This document shows positions 17,745 through 26,321 of a stretch of 64,000 nucleotides of DNA, piece after piece. The notes under the pieces were generated by a model. That model had not been told where the DNA came from, did no database searches, and saw nothing but the letters and a program-made list of their open reading frames with translations. A program made the position numbers and the translations under genes. Source of the stretch: Streptantibioticus cattleyicolor NRRL 8057 = DSM 46488 (lineage in GTDB: Bacteria; Actinomycetota; Actinomycetes; Streptomycetales; Streptomycetaceae); assembly GCF_000240165.1 (NCBI RefSeq), contig NC_017585.1, positions 1,674,001-1,738,000 on the forward strand, given 5' to 3'. Position 1 is the first letter of the stretch; every line of letters starts with the position of its first letter.

Positions 17745-18431
17745 TCAGCAGGGATCGTCCTCGTCGAACAGGGCGTCGAAGTCGGTAAGGAAACAGGCGA
17801 CGTCACCGTCGGCGGTGCGACCGATCCAGGTGGGGTAGACGCCGTCGCCCCAGCCGGTGCTGAAGACGACCACGGCGTGCCCGTCATCCTCCACGGCGAG
17901 GGTGACCGGGTCGGGCGTGCGCTTGGGCCCCGGGGCCCCGGCGTCGTCCTCCCACATGGCGGAGACCACGCGATCGGCGAAGTCTTCCTCCTCGCCGATG
18001 GCTTCGAAGGTCTGGGCATCGACGAAGCATCCGGTGCCGCCGTCGACGGGGTAGCCGAAGTACTCGTCGTCGGAGAGGCCCGCCGCGTCCTGCCCCGGCC
18101 TGAGGGCCAACTCCCAGGAGACCACCGGCTCGTCACGTATCTCCAGCCGCGCCGCGGCCACGCGGGTGTCCGTGACCTTCCCATCCTCACCGACCACGTC
18201 CACCATGACCAGCACGACCGGATAGGTACCCGGAGCCACCCGTTCGTCGAACGCCAGCTTCTCGGCGTCGTCGAAGCCGCACAGGAACGGCTCCATCGCG
18301 ATGACGCGCCCGGAAGGCAGCGACAGGGGAACGCCGGGTACCACCCGTACCCGCAGGCTGTCGCCGTCGGTGGACGGATGAATGGCGCCAGGCTCGAAAA
18401 GCCCTATGAAGTCAGGGGCCGCGAGGGGCAT
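17745..18431 (-). CDS. DUF4241 domain protein
   Basis: Cytoplasmic protein of 228 residues that matches the DUF4241 pattern: GTYPVVLVMVDV, VAAARLEIRDEPVVSWELAL, GYPVDGGTGCFVDAQTF, and the C-terminal STGWGDGVYPTWIGR. No catalytic function is established for the family. Members are often found near contact-dependent or polymorphic toxin loci as possible immunity proteins, but no toxin is seen here. The ATG has GGGAGAG upstream. It is strongly acidic at the C-terminus (LFDEDDPC). Confidence 0.85.
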   Translation of the reverse strand: MPLAAPDFIGLFEPGAIHPSTDGDSLRVRVVPGVPLSLPSGRVIAMEPFLCGFDDAEKLAFDERVAPGTYPVVLVMVDVVGEDGKVTDTRVAAARLEIRDEPVVSWELALRPGQDAAGLSDDEYFGYPVDGGTGCFVDAQTFEAIGEEEDFADRVVSAMWEDDAGAPGPKRTPDPVTLAVEDDGHAVVVFSTGWGDGVYPTWIGRTADGDVACFLTDFDALFDEDDPC

Positions 18432-18735
18432 GGTCTCTCCCGTGCTGTGAACACCGGCCGTACGGCCGGTGGCCGAGAACGTACCGTGCCGCGCGGCGGT
18501 GCGGGCCCGGCAGAGCAGGGATTCGGCCTGTTGGGCTGAGGGATTCTGCCCGCCAAGCCGTTCCCCGGCGTCAGGCGGGGCGGAGTTGGGTGGAGCGTTG
18601 GCAGGGCTCGCCGGGGAATTGTGCAGTGCGGTGGTCGGTGGGGCGCGGGTGGGGTAAGGAGGGGAGGACGGGGATCGGCGGGTGGCCGGTCCGTTGGCGA
18701 GGGGTGGTCCGGCGGTGTTGTCGGAGCGTGGTGGT

Positions 18736-19581
18736 GTGACGGGGGCGGGGATGCGGGTGGTGCGGGCGGGCGGGGTGTGGCGGGTGACCCGGCCGTTGCA
18801 TCCGGGGCTCCGTCCGTTCGTGTGCGGTTATGCCGGCTATCGGGTGGCGGTGGCCTTGCCGTATCAGGCACGGGTGGTCCCGACCGGGCGAGCGGTTGTC
18901 GTGATCAATCTGGCCGAGCCGTTCTCCCGGGTGCGGCGGTTGGGGCTGCCGGGCGCGGGCAGCGGACGGATCGGTTCCTTGGTGGTGGGGCTGGAGGACA
19001 GGCCGGCGATCTGCGAGCACCCCGGTGGGCAGGAGGCGATCCGGTTGGAACTCACCCCGCTCGGTGCCTACCGGCTGTTCGCCGTGCCGATGGGGGAGTT
19101 GACCAACCATGTGATCGAGTTGCCGGACGTGCTGGGCCCCGGCGCCGGTGAGCTGGTGGAACGCCTGGCGGCCACGGGGGACTGGACGGCGCGGTGCGAT
19201 CTGCTGGACGCGGCGTTGCTGGACCGGTTCGGCGAGGGTCCGGCTCCGGCGCCGGAGGTCGAGCATGCCTGGCGGTTGCTGGCCGCGACGGCCGGGACCA
19301 TCCCGATCGCCCGGGTCGCCGAGGAGGTGGGCTGGAGCCAGAAGCATCTGGCGCGCCGGTTCGAGCAGCAGGTGGGGCTGACGCCCAAGAGGTCCGCCCG
19401 CGTGCTGCGTTTCCAGCGGGCCATGGGGATGCTCACCGGCGGCAGGGCGTCGGCCGACACCGCCATGGTCAGCGGGTTCTACGACCAGGCCCATCTGGTG
19501 CGGGAGTTCCGGGCGCTGGCCGGCGTCACGCCGGGGCAGGTGGTCGGCGCGCGTCGGACGGAGGGGGCTCTGGTGCTGTGA
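18736..19581 (+). CDS. AraC-family transcriptional regulator
   Basis: DNA-binding regulator of about 281 residues. The N-terminal ligand domain starts VTRPLHPGLRPFVCGYAGY. The C-terminal double helix-turn-helix includes IPIARVAEEVGWSQKHLARR and the second helix pair SADTAMVSGFYDQAHLVREF, ending in AGVTPGQ. The start is uncertain: GTG 18736 has GGAG nine bases upstream, GTG 18682 would add 18 residues and ATG 18751 would remove five. The target is unknown. The divergent neighbour is the DUF4241 gene and the following gene is a DUF6585-like protein about 210 bases downstream. Confidence 0.87.
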   Translation: MTGAGMRVVRAGGVWRVTRPLHPGLRPFVCGYAGYRVAVALPYQARVVPTGRAVVVINLAEPFSRVRRLGLPGAGSGRIGSLVVGLEDRPAICEHPGGQEAIRLELTPLGAYRLFAVPMGELTNHVIELPDVLGPGAGELVERLAATGDWTARCDLLDAALLDRFGEGPAPAPEVEHAWRLLAATAGTIPIARVAEEVGWSQKHLARRFEQQVGLTPKRSARVLRFQRAMGMLTGGRASADTAMVSGFYDQAHLVREFRALAGVTPGQVVGARRTEGALVL

Positions 19582-19791
19582 GCGCGACGTCGTGGTGAGG
19601 GCGAGGTCGAATTCGTCCAATCCCCGTCCGGTGCGGCACCGTTAGCGTCCCTCGTGGGCGGTCGCGTCGTGTCGGGGCCGTCCGCAAGCCCGTTGGGTCG
19701 GAGAGAACGCGGAGCGGTGGTGGGCGACACCGACACGGGGACGCCGGCGATCGACCGACGCTGCCGCCACCGCCGCGCACGGAGGTCGCAC

Positions 19792-20508
19792 GTGGAGCTG
19801 ATGATCCTGCACGAGAACAGCGAGTGGGGGCAGCTGACCCACGAAGCCGGGGAGTTGGCCCGGCGGTTGGGACTCGGCGAGTTGCAGCACTCCCTGCCGA
19901 CCAAGGTGGGGGTGCGCAAGAAGAGCGTGCGCCGCGTGTACGTGTTCCGGGGCGGGGTGGTCTGGCAGGATCCCGACGCGGCGGAGCAGGCGCTGCGCTG
20001 GAACGACGTGGTCGACTGGCGCGAGTCGACCACGCACAACTACCGGTACTCCACCTACACCCACACCAACTTCTCCTACACCTTCACGGGAAGCGGCCAA
20101 CTCTCCCTGAAACTCGCGAGCTCCTTCCGGGACGGCAGGATGCACCAGCCGCCGATCGACCGGTTCGGGCCGCCGCAGGCATGCGTCTGCTCGGAGATCG
20201 GCCGGGAGATCTGCGACTACCTGGCCAGGACCAGACTGCCCGGAACCCTGGAAGCCGTCGGGCGCGGAGAACGGCAGACCTTCGGCAGCGTCTCCCTCGC
20301 CTCGGACGGGATCCAGGTCGGCGGGACCGAGGTGCCCTGGGAACTGGTGGAGGACCTGCGGGTCGACAAGGGCTGGTTCAAGGTGGCCGGTGCCGGACTC
20401 CGCCGCCCGCCGACCCGGGCGGTCAGCGACATACCGCGCTTCACACTGCTGAAGGCCGCTGCCGACGCACTACTGGAGAAGAACCGCGACCTGCCCCGGA
20501 TCGGTTGA
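19792..20508 (+). CDS. Uncharacterised protein, DUF6585-like
   Basis: Protein of 238 residues with an N-terminal helical part (residues 1-35) and beta-rich segments such as RRVYVFRGGVVWQDPDAAEQ and YSTYTHTNFSYTFTG. The repeated YRYSTYTHTNFSYTF pattern and a C-terminal PH-like stretch (VPWELVEDLRVDKGWFKV) recall the DUF6585 proteins of actinobacteria, whose function is unknown. There is no signal peptide or membrane segment. GTG 19792 has GGAGG six bases upstream, which decides the start over a longer arginine-rich extension from 19654. It is convergent with the following minus-strand gene. Confidence 0.75.
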   Translation: MELMILHENSEWGQLTHEAGELARRLGLGELQHSLPTKVGVRKKSVRRVYVFRGGVVWQDPDAAEQALRWNDVVDWRESTTHNYRYSTYTHTNFSYTFTGSGQLSLKLASSFRDGRMHQPPIDRFGPPQACVCSEIGREICDYLARTRLPGTLEAVGRGERQTFGSVSLASDGIQVGGTEVPWELVEDLRVDKGWFKVAGAGLRRPPTRAVSDIPRFTLLKAAADALLEKNRDLPRIG

Positions 20509-20561
20509 TCCGGAGCACGCCGGCAAGCCCGTGGCGCGGACCGGACCGGCGCGGAGCGACG

Positions 20562-21176
20562 TCAGCCGTGCGGGGCGGGCGCCGGGACCTCGAAGCAGGT
20601 CAGCAGCGCGCAGGTGTTGAGGTACTGGCCGATCAGGTTGACGAGCGCGACGAGGGTGTGGGTGCCGAAGGCCGCCACCGCCTCGTCGTAGAGGCCGGGC
20701 GGCACGTGGTGGTCGGCGACCAGGGCGATGGTCAGGCGGTGGGCGAGGTCGGTGTCGGCGCGCATCGCGGGGGGAGCCACGCCGTCGCGGAGGGCGGCGA
20801 CGGCCTCGCCGGACAGTCCGGCCCGCTCGGCGGCGGCGGTGTGGGCGTACAGCGCGTACTCGGCCCGCCAGTGGGCGGCGACGGTGAGGACGACCACCTC
20901 GCGGACGTCCGCCGGGATGCCGGAGCCGGCGATCGCCTGCCCCCACTCCAGCAGGGGCCAGGTGATGCCCGGGGCGCGGAGCATGGCGTTGAACGGGCCG
21001 ACGAGCCGCCCGTCGGGCAGCACGGCCTGGTAGCCGGCCCGCTGCGCCGCACGCCCCCGGGTGGCCCGTAGCCTCTCGTACAGACCGCGCTGCGCCTCGT
21101 CGAGGTCGTCCGGAGCGAGCAGCGGCAACCGGCCGCCCGAAGCGTCGTTGGTGGGGTCGTCGTTCATGGCCGCCAC
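20562..21176 (-). CDS. Carboxymuconolactone decarboxylase / AhpD-like protein
   Basis: All-helical protein of 204 residues from the carboxymuconolactone decarboxylase superfamily. Landmarks are GPFNAMLRAPGI, REVVVLTVAAHWRAEYALYAHTAAAERAG and the C-terminal LVALVNLIGQYLNTCALL. The AhpD CxxC pair is absent, while the E-x5-H arrangement in EYALYAH is present, so a peroxidase role is unlikely and a lyase, isomerase or ligand-binding role is more probable. The start is GTG 21176 or, three codons later, ATG 21167; neither has a strong ribosome site. No partner gene is adjacent. Confidence 0.83.
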   Translation of the reverse strand: MAAMNDDPTNDASGGRLPLLAPDDLDEAQRGLYERLRATRGRAAQRAGYQAVLPDGRLVGPFNAMLRAPGITWPLLEWGQAIAGSGIPADVREVVVLTVAAHWRAEYALYAHTAAAERAGLSGEAVAALRDGVAPPAMRADTDLAHRLTIALVADHHVPPGLYDEAVAAFGTHTLVALVNLIGQYLNTCALLTCFEVPAPAPHG

Positions 21177-21512
21177 GCTACGAAGCGGCGGGCCATTCCG
21201 CCAGCGAATGCTTGGTATGGCGGGTATGCGGCTTGCTCATGCGAGGGCATCGTGTTGTGAGTGGTGAGTTCGGGAACCGGTGGGTGGCTCAAAGCGTCCA
21301 TTGACGGCTGTGTCGGGGCCGTCCTGACGTCTGAGCGTCTGTTCGGCTCCGATCCGCTGTCAGACCGCTCGGGACACGAACGACGACACGTAGCCCACGA
21401 TCCCGATGGGCGAGCGCGGTCATCTCTTCGCGGATCCGTTGTCGGGTCCCGAAGGGGCCGAGCAGATGGGTTCTTTCCGCAAGCTCCGAAGTCATCGGCG
21501 AAAGGAAAACCC
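21177..21512. other. Intergenic, promoter region of secreted protein gene
   Basis: 336 bases between divergent genes. No gene is supported. The right end carries the AAAGGA ribosome site for the secreted-protein gene at 21513. No clear promoter or operator was found. Confidence 0.45.
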
Positions 21513-22031
21513 ATGGCACGCCGGCACCATGCGCGGAAACTGTGGCGGGCGTCGTTCGCGGCGGTGGCAGCACTGCTGGCCGTCCTCGCGTTCCAACTGC
21601 CCGCGCAGGCGCGGCCCAGTGCCGCCGCCCAGCCGAACGCGGCCCTCGCGGAGTGCAACGGTGGTGTTGACGTCTACACCTTCACACCGCCCCTGACCCT
21701 GACCCTGCAGTCCACGACGTTCAGCGGTGTGGGACAGGACCCGAGTTCCTGTGTGGCACCCAACTCGTTCAACGCGGCGCAGGTCAAGCTGCTCTCCGCC
21801 AAGGGGTCCTCCCCGTCCATGTCCTGCGAGGCCAGCTTCAACGTCACCGGCACCCTGGAACTCGGCTGGTACGACTCGACCGGCAAGCTGGTCGGCACCA
21901 GCACGGCCACGTTGATCCAATTCCTGCCGTCCCTCGACCCGAGCAACGTCAGCAAGGTGGTCGTCCTCAAGGCGAACATCACCGCGGGGCTCGGCGCCGG
22001 AAGCCTGCTGGTCATCAACTACGTCTCGTAG
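21513..22031 (+). CDS. Small secreted protein of unknown function
   Basis: 172-residue protein with a Sec signal peptide: basic MARRHHARKLWR, a hydrophobic core, and cleavage near AQARPSAAA. The mature part is about 135 residues with three cysteines (ECNGG, SSCVAP, MSCEA) and beta-rich repeats of Thr/Ser/Leu (TFTPPLTLTLQSTTFSG). It ends in a hydrophobic strand, LLVINYVS. No catalytic motif or known family is recognised. The start ATG has AAAGGA seven bases upstream. It is followed by a strong hairpin and is probably a single-gene transcript. Confidence 0.82.
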   Translation: MARRHHARKLWRASFAAVAALLAVLAFQLPAQARPSAAAQPNAALAECNGGVDVYTFTPPLTLTLQSTTFSGVGQDPSSCVAPNSFNAAQVKLLSAKGSSPSMSCEASFNVTGTLELGWYDSTGKLVGTSTATLIQFLPSLDPSNVSKVVVLKANITAGLGAGSLLVINYVS

Positions 22032-22175
22032 GCCGACACCGAGAAGTGCCTTGAAACGCCCCCAACGGCCTGAGCCCCGTCTTCGGCACGGTCGGCACCC
22101 TGACCGTCGGCTGACCCAGGCCGTCGCCGATCGGTCCACGGCGGCGTCCCCGAACCACCCGGCCCACGCACCAAC

Positions 22176-22222
22176 GGCCCCGGGAGGCAACGGGCCACGG
22201 TGACCGCCGGCCTCCCGGGGCC
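22176..22222. terminator. Hairpin terminator between convergent genes
   Basis: 12-bp perfect inverted repeat GGCCCCGGGAGG / CCTCCCGGGGCC (22176-22187 with 22211-22222) with a 23-base loop. It lies between the secreted protein gene (ending 22031) and the minus-strand gene ending at 22306. Confidence 0.65.
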
Positions 22223-22305
22223 CACGTACGCGCCCGCCGCCGGCGACTCCGCCCACCGCGCGAGGCTCCACCACGGGGCGGCGAAAGCTGAGACCGCGGG
22301 GTTCC

Positions 22306-22743
22306 TCAGTAGCCGATGACGTCCGTGTAGCCGTGTCCGTCGATCTCCTCTCCCGCGCAGGCACCGGTCACCTGGCATGCGCCGGTGTAGGCGCCCGGGG
22401 AGCCGGGCAGTTCGCGCCGGGTGATCGCGAGGGAGGCGTCGAGGCCGGGGACGGTCAGCAGCCAGTGGCCGTCGTGGTCGGTGCGCCGGGCGTGGGTGAT
22501 GAGGTGGGAGCCGTCCGCCTTGAGGGCGGTGAGCCAGGAGGTGCCGTCGCCGGTGGTGTCCCACACGCTCAGGTACCGGCCTTCGCCGAGGTCGAGTCCG
22601 AGCCAGGTGAAGCGTGGCGGTTCGGTGGCTCCGCTCGCCGCGCCCGGCGGAAGCCGAGTGTGAGGCCCGGCGAATGCCGACCGTGGGCGGCGGCAACCGG
22701 CCAGTGAACGGCCACAGTGAGGGCATTGGTTTTCGAGGTCCAC
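22306..22743 (-). CDS. Hypothetical protein with N-terminal zinc-ribbon-like motif
   Basis: 145-residue protein of no recognised family. The N-terminus has CPHCGRSLAGC, which could bind a metal as half of a zinc ribbon. The rest is a compact beta-rich region with several Trp/Asp-Gly turns (LSVWDTTGDGTSW, DHDGHWLLTVPGLD) and two more cysteines near the end (ACQVTGACAGEE). There is no signal peptide or membrane segment. It starts with GTG 22743, with only a weak ribosome site. It is divergent from the response regulator at 23001. Confidence 0.6.
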   Translation of the reverse strand: MDLENQCPHCGRSLAGCRRPRSAFAGPHTRLPPGAASGATEPPRFTWLGLDLGEGRYLSVWDTTGDGTSWLTALKADGSHLITHARRTDHDGHWLLTVPGLDASLAITRRELPGSPGAYTGACQVTGACAGEEIDGHGYTDVIGY

Positions 22744-23000
22744 CGCATCCAGGATATTCGCGTATCACTTCGGCGTTTTCCTAATACGGCGACCAGCCAG
22801 GTCATATGCCACGAGCAATATCATGGATCAACTGGCCGGAAATACCCTGGGGAACTCCCCGTGCCGTCGATAACGTGTCCCGCATCCATGGGCAGGGAGC
22901 GAACTGTGGACGACCACCGCGGCGGGCCGTTCGGTCCGCCGATGGACGACGGGGTGAAAGCGACGACAAAACCGGCGGGCCGGGATGGAAAGGCCTTGCC

Positions 23001-23657
23001 GTGCCCGTGAGGATCGTGCTCGTGGGACTGGGTTCCGCTGCCGCCGACGGGATACGCGACGTGTTGAACGCCGCCGGGGAATCGGTCGTCGTGGCCGAGG
23101 CGCCGGGAACGGGTGAGGCCGCTTCCGCGGTCCGCCGCCGGCGTCCGGACGTCGTGGTGGTCGACGCGGACGCGCAACCGGACCGCTGGACCGACCGGTT
23201 GCCGGCGCTCCTGGCCCGCTCCGCGGCCCCGGGGGCGCGCGCGGTGGTGCTGACCGCCGCCGCGGGGGACGTCGACGTGGCGCGGGAGGCGGCGGCCGGG
23301 GTGAGGGGATGGGTGCTCAAGGACGACGCCGCCGCCTCGCTCGTCACCGCTGTCGAGGCGGTCGCGGCGGGGCACGCCTGGCTGCCGCCGCCGCTCGCCC
23401 GCCGGCTGCTCGGGGACCACCTGGCGTTGGTCTCCCCGCCGGCCCCGGGACCGGCCGAGGCCGGACAACTCAGCGCGCGGGAACGGAGCGTGCTGCGTCT
23501 GCTGGCCCAGGGGCGGTCCAACGCCGAGATCGCGCGGGAACTCGTGCTCGGTGAACCGACGGTGAAGACCCATGTGTCACGGCTGCTGGCCAAGCTCGGC
23601 CTGCGTAATCGCGTGCAACTCGCGGTTTTCGCCCTCCGCAGCGGCATGAGCGAGTGA
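23001..23657 (+). CDS. NarL/FixJ-family response regulator, orphan
   Basis: Two-domain regulator of 218 residues. The receiver domain has the acceptor region [12 protein letters not shown], the switch threonine in VVLTAAAG and the lysine in WVLKDDA. The C-terminal LuxR helix-turn-helix reads [20 protein letters not shown] and on to [14 protein letters not shown]. No sensor kinase is next to it. GTG 23001 is chosen because GGAAAGG lies seven bases upstream; the frame extends to 22806 but that extension shows no receiver similarity. A 12-bp palindrome lies just downstream at 23660. It could regulate the exporter and lyase genes that follow. Confidence 0.9.
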   Translation: MPVRIVLVGLGSAAADGIRDVLNAAGESVVVAEAPGTGEAASAVRRRRPDVVVVDADAQPDRWTDRLPALLARSAAPGARAVVLTAAAGDVDVAREAAAGVRGWVLKDDAAASLVTAVEAVAAGHAWLPPPLARRLLGDHLALVSPPAPGPAEAGQLSARERSVLRLLAQGRSNAEIARELVLGEPTVKTHVSRLLAKLGLRNRVQLAVFALRSGMSE

Positions 23658-23659
23658 CC

Positions 23660-23671
23660 TGTTGCGCAACA
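23660..23671. promoter_or_regulatory. Perfect palindrome TGTTGCGCAACA
   Basis: 12-bp perfect inverted repeat immediately after the response-regulator stop and about 280 bases before the MFS exporter gene. It could be an operator for the downstream transcript; no promoter elements could be assigned. Confidence 0.35.
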
Positions 23672-23945
23672 CCTCGGAAACAAAAGGCGCCGAAATGGCG
23701 TCAGCATTGCCGGTACGTTTCCTCTTCCCCTGTCGTCCGCCGAACGGCGAGCCCACGCCGGATTCGCGCGGACGCCCCCGTGGAGATTCGGCCGGACGGA
23801 TGAAGACAGTGTCTCCGTGACGGCGTAGCGTTGGGGCGCCGAGGAAAAGCACTGGCATTCGACGGCCGTACTGCAAAACCGTCGACGCGAGTTCCGGCCG
23901 TGACCGGTCCCGGTCGCGGCGGCGAGGGCGGCAGGAAGGACTGCG

Positions 23946-25388
23946 GTGAGAAAGCGGTTCGCGACCACGATCACCGTCCCACACCGGCCCGGCCCGGCGG
24001 CGGCCGGCGAGAAATTGCCGCACCGGATACGCGTGCTCGCGGGGTTGCTCACCCTCGGGGCGGTCATGACCCAGCTCGACTCCACCGCGGTGAACGTCGC
24101 CTTCGACTCGATACGCGGTGACCTGCACGCCTCACTGGGCGGCGCGCAATGGGCGATCACCGGTTACCTGCTGGCCATGGCCGCGACCGTGCCACTGGTC
24201 GGCTGGGCCGCCGATCGGTTCGGAACGAAACGGCTGTGGATCTGTTCCGTCACGTTGTTCGTCGTGGGCTCGGCGCTGGCCGGGCTGTCCTGGTCCATCG
24301 GCTCCCTGATCCTCTTCCGGGTTCTCCAGGGGATGGGCGGCGGGTTGATCGTGCCGGTGGCCCAGACCATCATGGCCGCGGCGGCCGGCCCCCACCGGTT
24401 GGGCAGATCGATGAGCCTGCTGGGGCTGACCACCCTGCTGGGACCGATCCTGGGTCCGGTCCTCGGCGGCGTCCTCGTGCAGTACGCCGACTGGCACTGG
24501 ATCTTCTACGTCAACGTCCCGGTCGGCGCCGTCGCGTTGGCGGCGGCGGCCAGACTGCTCCCCGACCGCCGTGCGGGTGAGCGCCGGCCCTTCGACGCCG
24601 TCGGCATGGCGCTGATCTCCGCCGGAGTGACGGCGGTTGTCCTCGGCCTCTCCGAAGCGGCCGGCCCCTCGGGCGTCCGCGGGGCCGTGACCGCCGGTCT
24701 GGGGGCGGGACTTCTGGCGGCGTTCGTCCTCCACAGCCTGCGCCGGGGACCAACCGCGCTCATCGACGTGCGTTTGTTCCGTCACCGGTGCTTCTCGGTG
24801 GCGTCGGTGTTCCTGTTCGTCGTCAGCACGGTGCTGTTCGGCGCGCTGCTGCTGGTGCCGCTGTACTACCAGGTGGTGCGCGGCCAGGGCGCGTTGACGT
24901 CGGGGCTGCTGCTCACGCCGCAGGCGATCGGCACGGCCGTCGTGATGCCGGTGGCGGGAAGGCTGACGGACCGCTTCGGTCCCCGGGCGGCCGTGCTGCC
25001 CGGCCTGGTGCTCGCGGCGCTGGGAACGCTCGTCTACGCGCACGTGACGTCACGCAGCCCCATGACGCTCCTGGCGGGTGCGCTGGTGGTACGGGGCTTC
25101 GGGATCGGCCTCGTCATGACACCGACGACGGCCGCCTCGTACGTGTCCCTGCCGGGCGGCGCCCTGGCCCGCGCGGCCGGGGTCACCACGATCCTGCGGC
25201 AACTCGGCGCGTCCGTGGGGACCACGGTGTTCGCGCTGCTCCTGGCCGGCGACCTCGCCCACACCCGGCAGGCCGCGGCGTTCCGGGACACCTTCCGGGT
25301 CGTCGTCGCCCTCACCGGGCTCCTGGTGGTACCGGCGGCGCTGATGCCGGGGAGGCCGGGGACGCCCGGGAGCACCGCGCCGGGATGA
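23946..25388 (+). CDS. MFS drug exporter, DHA2 (EmrB/QacA) family
   Basis: Proton-driven efflux transporter of 480 residues with about 14 membrane segments. Family motifs are LDSTAVNVAF (motif D1) in the first segment, WAADRFGTKRLW (motif A) in the first cytoplasmic loop, and the motif C-like GPILGPVLGGVL in segment 5. The GTG start has AGGAAGGA upstream. It heads a plus-strand series with a CitE-like lyase and a PapA-type acyltransferase, spaced 60 and 48 bases apart. That suggests one transcript making and exporting an acylated product, which is inference. The EmrB-type substrate range is broad, so the compound cannot be named. Confidence 0.93.
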   Translation: MRKRFATTITVPHRPGPAAAGEKLPHRIRVLAGLLTLGAVMTQLDSTAVNVAFDSIRGDLHASLGGAQWAITGYLLAMAATVPLVGWAADRFGTKRLWICSVTLFVVGSALAGLSWSIGSLILFRVLQGMGGGLIVPVAQTIMAAAAGPHRLGRSMSLLGLTTLLGPILGPVLGGVLVQYADWHWIFYVNVPVGAVALAAAARLLPDRRAGERRPFDAVGMALISAGVTAVVLGLSEAAGPSGVRGAVTAGLGAGLLAAFVLHSLRRGPTALIDVRLFRHRCFSVASVFLFVVSTVLFGALLLVPLYYQVVRGQGALTSGLLLTPQAIGTAVVMPVAGRLTDRFGPRAAVLPGLVLAALGTLVYAHVTSRSPMTLLAGALVVRGFGIGLVMTPTTAASYVSLPGGALARAAGVTTILRQLGASVGTTVFALLLAGDLAHTRQAAAFRDTFRVVVALTGLLVVPAALMPGRPGTPGSTAPG

Positions 25389-25448
25389 CGTCCGGCAGCC
25401 CTCGACCACAACCACCCACCGGCCACCGTCGCACCAGGGAGTACCCGT

Positions 25449-26273
25449 ATGAGCAGCATCTGGGGTTTCACCGCTCGTGCTCGTTCCTTCCTCTTCGTCC
25501 CCGGCCATCGGCCCGACCGTTTCCCCAAGGCCGAGGCCAGCGGGGCCGACGTGGTCGTGCTGGACCTGGAGGACGCCGTCGGGCCGGAGGCGAAGGCAGC
25601 GGCGCGGGAGAACGTCAGCCGCTGGCTGACGCCGGGCAAGGCGGCCGTGGTCCGCGTCAACGGGGCGGACACCCCGTGGCACCGACGGGACGTGGCGTCG
25701 CTGGCGGGCCGTCAGTGCGCCGTGATGGTCCCCAAGGTCACCCGGCCGGACGAAGTGACTCAGGTGATACGGGAGTTGGCGCCCGGCTCGTGCGTCATGC
25801 CGTTGCTGGAGACCGCGGCGGGGATCCTCGGGGCACGGGAGGTGTGCCGCGTTCCCGGTGTCGTGCGCGCCGTCTTCGGCAACGCGGACCTGGCGCGTGA
25901 ACTCGGCATCGACATGGGCGACCGGGCGGCCCTGGCGTTCGCGCGGTCGGCGATCGTGCTGGCGTCGGCGGCCTGCGGGCTCGTTCCCCCGGTGGACGGC
26001 GTCACGGCGTCCCTGTCCGACGAGGGCGCGCTGCTGGCCGACGCGGAACACGCCGCGGCGCTGGGGTTCACCGCCAAGCTGTGCGTCCACCCCTGCCAGG
26101 TGCCGACCGTCACCGCGGTGTTCTCCCCGTCGACCGAGGAACTGCGCTGGGCCCGCCAGGTGGTGGCCGCGGCGGCCGGGGACGGCTCGGTGGCCGCTGC
26201 CGACGGGCAGATCATCGGCAAGCCCATCGTGGACCGCGCCCGCCGGTTGCTCGCCCGGGCGGAGCGCCGCTGA
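25449..26273 (+). CDS. HpcH/HpaI-CitE family aldolase/lyase (first copy)
   Basis: 274-residue TIM-barrel C-C lyase of the citrate lyase beta-subunit superfamily, which cleaves (3S)-citryl- or malyl-CoA-type thioesters or joins acetyl-CoA with glyoxylate. Motifs are SFLFVPGHRPDRFPKA at the start, VVLDLEDAV (metal/substrate site), VVRVNG, PLLETAAGI with the metal-binding glutamate, FGNADLARELGID and KLCVHPCQV. The ATG follows a GGGAGTACCCGT leader. It is paired with the acyltransferase gene 48 bases downstream. A second, divergent CitE paralogue lies 2.2 kb downstream in the IclR operon. The chemical role here is uncertain. Confidence 0.9.
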   Translation: MSSIWGFTARARSFLFVPGHRPDRFPKAEASGADVVVLDLEDAVGPEAKAAARENVSRWLTPGKAAVVRVNGADTPWHRRDVASLAGRQCAVMVPKVTRPDEVTQVIRELAPGSCVMPLLETAAGILGAREVCRVPGVVRAVFGNADLARELGIDMGDRAALAFARSAIVLASAACGLVPPVDGVTASLSDEGALLADAEHAAALGFTAKLCVHPCQVPTVTAVFSPSTEELRWARQVVAAAAGDGSVAAADGQIIGKPIVDRARRLLARAERR

Positions 26274-26321
26274 CACGCCAGATCCCACCCCCCTCACCCC
26301 TCACCGGAGAACAGGCCGACT

